From: Micrococcales bacterium 31B
GTDB lineage: Bacteria; Actinomycetota; Actinomycetes; Actinomycetales; Dermabacteraceae
Length of the DNA: 64,000 nucleotides
NCBI GenBank assembly: GCA_022803075.1
Contig: JAFFTF010000001.1
Span: 219,058 to 283,057, forward strand
Direction: 5' to 3'
The notes beneath the pieces are model-generated. The model ran no database searches and was not told the DNA's origin. It worked only from the letters and a program-made list of their open reading frames with translations. Below are positions 61,577 to 64,000 of this stretch, in pieces (the stretch's first letter is position 1; the number at the start of each line of letters is the position of its first letter). The translations under genes and the position numbers were made by a program.

Positions 61577-62041
61577 CTAGTTGCGTGCGGCCTGGTCGCC
61601 GTCGCGGTCTTCGTCTGTGCTGCGTTCGGGCTGCTCCGTGGACCCCGAGGAGTCTGACTTCTCGGTAGTACCCTCAGCGGCGCCAGCCTTCCGACCCGGC
61701 GCGTCGACGGGCGGCTGCTGCCATACCGGGGGCAGTGGTACGGGAGGCGTAGGCGGAACCGACGGGCCCGGCACGGGGCCCGGCTGCGGCTTGCGCGTAC
61801 GCAACGACGCGAGGAAGTCCGGATCGTCATCGGGAGCCACCTGGCGTGGGCTCGGCTTATACTCGCGCACCTTGCCAAAATACAACCACGCCGCCGTGCC
61901 CACGATGGGCACGATCACGGCGATCACGGCCCACGTGGACTTCGACATATAACGGCACCGATGCGCGGGCGTGTTGATGATGTCGGTGATGCCGTAAACG
62001 GACATCCCCAACCACAACAGAATGAACAATGCGCGTGCCAT
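61577..62041 (-). CDS. PLDc_N domain membrane protein
   Basis: 154 residues. Two membrane segments: ALFILLWLGMSVYGITDIIN and STWAVIAVIVPIVGTAAWLYFGK, which together form the phospholipase D N-terminal-like module without any catalytic HKD motif. The rest is a Pro/Asp-rich cytoplasmic tail. Such proteins are commonly found next to menA/menE and ccsB in Micrococcales. Function unknown. Confidence 0.88.
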   Translation of the reverse strand: MARALFILLWLGMSVYGITDIINTPAHRCRYMSKSTWAVIAVIVPIVGTAAWLYFGKVREYKPSPRQVAPDDDPDFLASLRTRKPQPGPVPGPSVPPTPPVPLPPVWQQPPVDAPGRKAGAAEGTTEKSDSSGSTEQPERSTDEDRDGDQAARN

Positions 62042-62182
62042 ATGACCAGCCTATACGGTGTCACTCCGTTGGCAAAAGCCAGAATTGCAGCAAATCGCGC
62101 CGCGGGCTCTCCTGGTTGTCGAGTCTTGTCACGGCGGGACCTAAGCCGCAGCGCGCCACGCGCCGCACAGTATCCTGAACCC

Positions 62183-62485
62183 GTGGCTTTTCTTCTCTAC
62201 GCAGTCCTGCGGCTGCTCGCGTTCGGTATCCCCTTCGTTGTGATCTACTGGCTCGGCGGGGGCCTTTGGCTGTCGCTCGGACTCGCGGCCCTGATCGGCG
62301 TGATGCTGTCGTATCTGCTGTTGCATCGACTGCGCAGCCGTGCGCTGGAGCAGTTTGGGGCCCGCGTCCACGCGCGGGATGCCGGGGCGCCCGGGGCAGA
62401 CGATGAAGACATGCACGCCGAGGACGCGGTGATCGACCGCGCCGGGCAGGCAGACGAGCCCGGTCAGCCGTCGCGCGACCGGTAG
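62183..62485 (+). CDS. DUF4229 family membrane protein
   Basis: 100 residues from GTG 62183; earlier starts in the frame lie in sequence antisense to the PLDc_N gene. Two membrane segments (FLLYAVLRLLAFGIPFVVIYWL and WLSLGLAALIGVMLSYLLL) and then RLRSRALEQFGARVHARD, followed by an acidic tail. The pattern fits DUF4229, a small family that sits beside menA in actinobacteria. Role unknown, possibly linked to menaquinone enzymes by location only. Confidence 0.82.
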   Translation: MAFLLYAVLRLLAFGIPFVVIYWLGGGLWLSLGLAALIGVMLSYLLLHRLRSRALEQFGARVHARDAGAPGADDEDMHAEDAVIDRAGQADEPGQPSRDR

Positions 62486-62492
62486 CGGCTGC

Positions 62493-63368
62493 CTATAGCC
62501 GCGCGCCAATCTGCAACGCGACGAGCAGTAATAACGCATAGACGAGTTCCAGGCGACCCGTGCCACCGAGGACAGCGATGAGGTCTCGACCACGGGCGCC
62601 CGAGAGTACGAGTCGCACGGGAGCCACGGCGAGGGGCGCACACAGCAACGTGAACCACGCGAGGGGGTGGGCCGCCGCGATCACGATCGCCGCCGCGAAG
62701 GCGACGCCCACGAGAGCGACATAGAGGGTGCGCGTGCCGCGATCCCCGAGTCGCACCGCGAGCGTGATCTTGCCGCTCACCCGGTCGGTGGGAATATCGC
62801 GCAGGTTATTGGCCACCAGAATGGCGCATGCGAGTGCCCCGACGCCCACCGAGGCCGCAACGGCCGCCAGCGTGAGGGACCCCCGCTGCGTGTACGTCGT
62901 GCCGAGCACCGCGACCAGCCCAAAGAACACGAAAACGAAGACTTCGCCGAGGCCCAAGTACCCGTAGGGCCGGCGGCCTCCCGTGTAAAACCACGCCGCC
63001 GCGATCGCCGCCGCGCCCACCAGCACGAGCCACCACTGGCCCGAGAGCGCGACCAGGGCAAGACCAAAGACGGCACCCACGCCGAGCGAGAGTAACGCCG
63101 CGCGTTTGACCGCGGCGGGCTCCGCAGCGCGCGAACCGGTGAGGCGAAAGGGGCCCACCCGATCATCGTCCGTGCCGCGAATACCGTCGGAGTAATCGTT
63201 CGCGTAGTTCACCCCGACCTGCAGGGCCAGGGCCAGGCCCAGGGCGAGCAGGGCCAGGCCCACATGTGCGTCCTCAAGAGCGGCGCCCGTGCCCGCGGCG
63301 ACCGGGGCCACGGCGGCGGGAAGTGTGCGCGGGCGTGCGCCTGCGATCCATTGCTGCAGAGTGGCCAT
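62493..63368 (-). CDS. menA: 1,4-dihydroxy-2-naphthoate polyprenyltransferase
   Basis: 291 residues with about eight membrane segments. Attaches the isoprenoid chain to DHNA to form demethylmenaquinone. First Asp-rich motif NYANDYSDGIRGTDDD; second region NNLRDIPTDRVSGKITLAVRLG. N-terminus WIAGARPRTLPAAVAPVAAG is typical of MenA. Divergent from nothing close; convergent with the DUF4229 gene (7 bases between stops). Confidence 0.95.
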   Translation of the reverse strand: MATLQQWIAGARPRTLPAAVAPVAAGTGAALEDAHVGLALLALGLALALQVGVNYANDYSDGIRGTDDDRVGPFRLTGSRAAEPAAVKRAALLSLGVGAVFGLALVALSGQWWLVLVGAAAIAAAWFYTGGRRPYGYLGLGEVFVFVFFGLVAVLGTTYTQRGSLTLAAVAASVGVGALACAILVANNLRDIPTDRVSGKITLAVRLGDRGTRTLYVALVGVAFAAAIVIAAAHPLAWFTLLCAPLAVAPVRLVLSGARGRDLIAVLGGTGRLELVYALLLLVALQIGARL

Positions 63369-63434
63369 GGTGTCCTTGACAAACGGGGGCCGCGAGGGCC
63401 GGGTGCAGAGGTGGCGACGTTCGCCCCGGAAATC

Positions 63435-64000
63435 TTACGCGAGCCGGCGCTCGGCCCAGGCTGCTGCCTCGCGCCGGTCCACTTTTCCGGACGCCAGCAC
63501 GGGCAGCGCCTCGATCGGCACGAGATCTCGCGGCGCGCTCGCGGCATCAATCTCCGCGAGCACCCGTTGCCGCGCCCGACCCAGCAACTCGGGAACGGGG
63601 GGAGCCGCGGCATCCAGCACGGCCACCGCGACGACCCGCTGGCCCCACTGGGCGTCCGGGATGCCGATGACCGCGACATCGAGGATGCCGGGCAGGGCCG
63701 CGAGCGCCGCCTCGACCCGTTGCGGCACGACGTTGCTGCCGCCGCTGATGATGATGTCGTCGAGGCGGCCGTGCACATGCAGTCGGCCGTTTGCGTCGAT
63801 CTCGCCAGCGTCATTGGTGGGCAGCCAGCGGCCGTCCTGGAGCACGATGCAGGGGTCGACGAAGCCGTAGTGGGCGCCCACTTCGCCCTCCGCGGTCAAT
63901 TGGGAAATGTAGCCGTCGAGCAGCATGGGCCCGGCGAGATGCACGCGGCCCTCGACGATAGACACGCGCGCACCGGGCAGGCTCGTGCCGTCGTAGACGC
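63435..64000 (-). CDS. menE: o-succinylbenzoate-CoA ligase MenE, C-terminal part
   Basis: The gene runs off the right edge; ~188 C-terminal codons are present, stop at 63435-63437. Acyl-adenylate-forming enzyme features: GPMLLDGYI, the GRLDDIIISGGSNVVPQRVEAAL hinge and motif, AVIGIPDAQWGQRVVAVAV, and the catalytic lysine in LPVLASGKVDRRE. Adjacent to menA on the same strand, upstream of it, so the ligase is MenE and not another AMP-binding enzyme. The 66 bases between the two genes show no terminator. Confidence 0.9.
   Translation of the reverse strand, partial: VYDGTSLPGARVSIVEGRVHLAGPMLLDGYISQLTAEGEVGAHYGFVDPCIVLQDGRWLPTNDAGEIDANGRLHVHGRLDDIIISGGSNVVPQRVEAALAALPGILDVAVIGIPDAQWGQRVVAVAVLDAAAPPVPELLGRARQRVLAEIDAASAPRDLVPIEALPVLASGKVDRREAAAWAERRLA

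Overview
The window is about 66% G+C chromosomal DNA from an actinobacterium, most likely a member of the Micrococcales; the genus cannot be fixed from sequence alone. Pointers are the GTG-rich starts, mycobacterial-type LexA boxes (TCGAAC-N4-GTTCGA), the tiny ribosomal protein bS22, Rex, menaquinone genes (menA, menE), System II cytochrome c maturation genes (ccdA, resB, ccsB) and the small PLDc_N and DUF4229 proteins beside menA. No phage, insertion sequence, CRISPR array or rRNA was found; one tRNA gene (Arg, CCU) is present.

Layout. 1-2095: end of a peptide ABC transporter operon (ATPase end, binding protein). 2208-2909: secreted repeat protein on the minus strand. 3188-10309: tightly packed molybdenum operon, modA-modB, a membrane-anchored sulfite-oxidase-like enzyme, moeA-moaC-mogA-moaE, then a DUF2236 gene; modC, moaA, moaD and mobA are not here. 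10358-13736: TPR protein and type II NADH dehydrogenase. 14020-16349: DHA2 efflux pump with a divergent TetR regulator and two matching operators. 16451-20883: sbcD-sbcC. 20923-22727: tmk-holB. 22961-26624: DedA protein, urate oxidase, ureidoglycine aminohydrolase, SRAP abasic-site protein. 26628-30577: dnaE2 and a small gene, each with a perfect LexA box. 30746-34221: alcohol dehydrogenase with a perfect 18-bp operator, lectin-like secreted protein, pdxH and a DtxR regulator. 34450-35649: two secreted proteins, the second sharing repeats with the one at 2208. 36085-41314: ribose-type sugar ABC operon with DUF2291 protein and DeoR regulator.

41415-43002 holds the tRNA and then about 1.5 kb without a convincing gene, but with 27-bp repeats and an isolated intrinsic terminator that suggests a small RNA. 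43003-47515 holds a 1437-residue protein that looks like a superfamily 1 helicase joined to a Vsr-fold nuclease whose ATPase motifs and first nuclease Asp are lost, plus a translationally coupled 68-residue partner. 47516-53824: radA, proC, a Trk/Ktr potassium system, an AcuC-like deacetylase and bS22. 53958-57255: HAD hydrolase, glutaredoxin-like protein, Rex, MarR, histidine phosphatase. 57252-64000: thioredoxin lipoprotein-ccdA-resB-ccsB, then PLDc_N protein, DUF4229 protein, menA and the end of menE, so the right end is devoted to respiratory cofactors.

Best candidates for something new: the decayed helicase-nuclease and its partner, the family of WxxLGxPxP-repeat secreted proteins, the candidate small RNA near 42114-42217, and the LexA-controlled small gene beside dnaE2 with no imuA or imuB in view.
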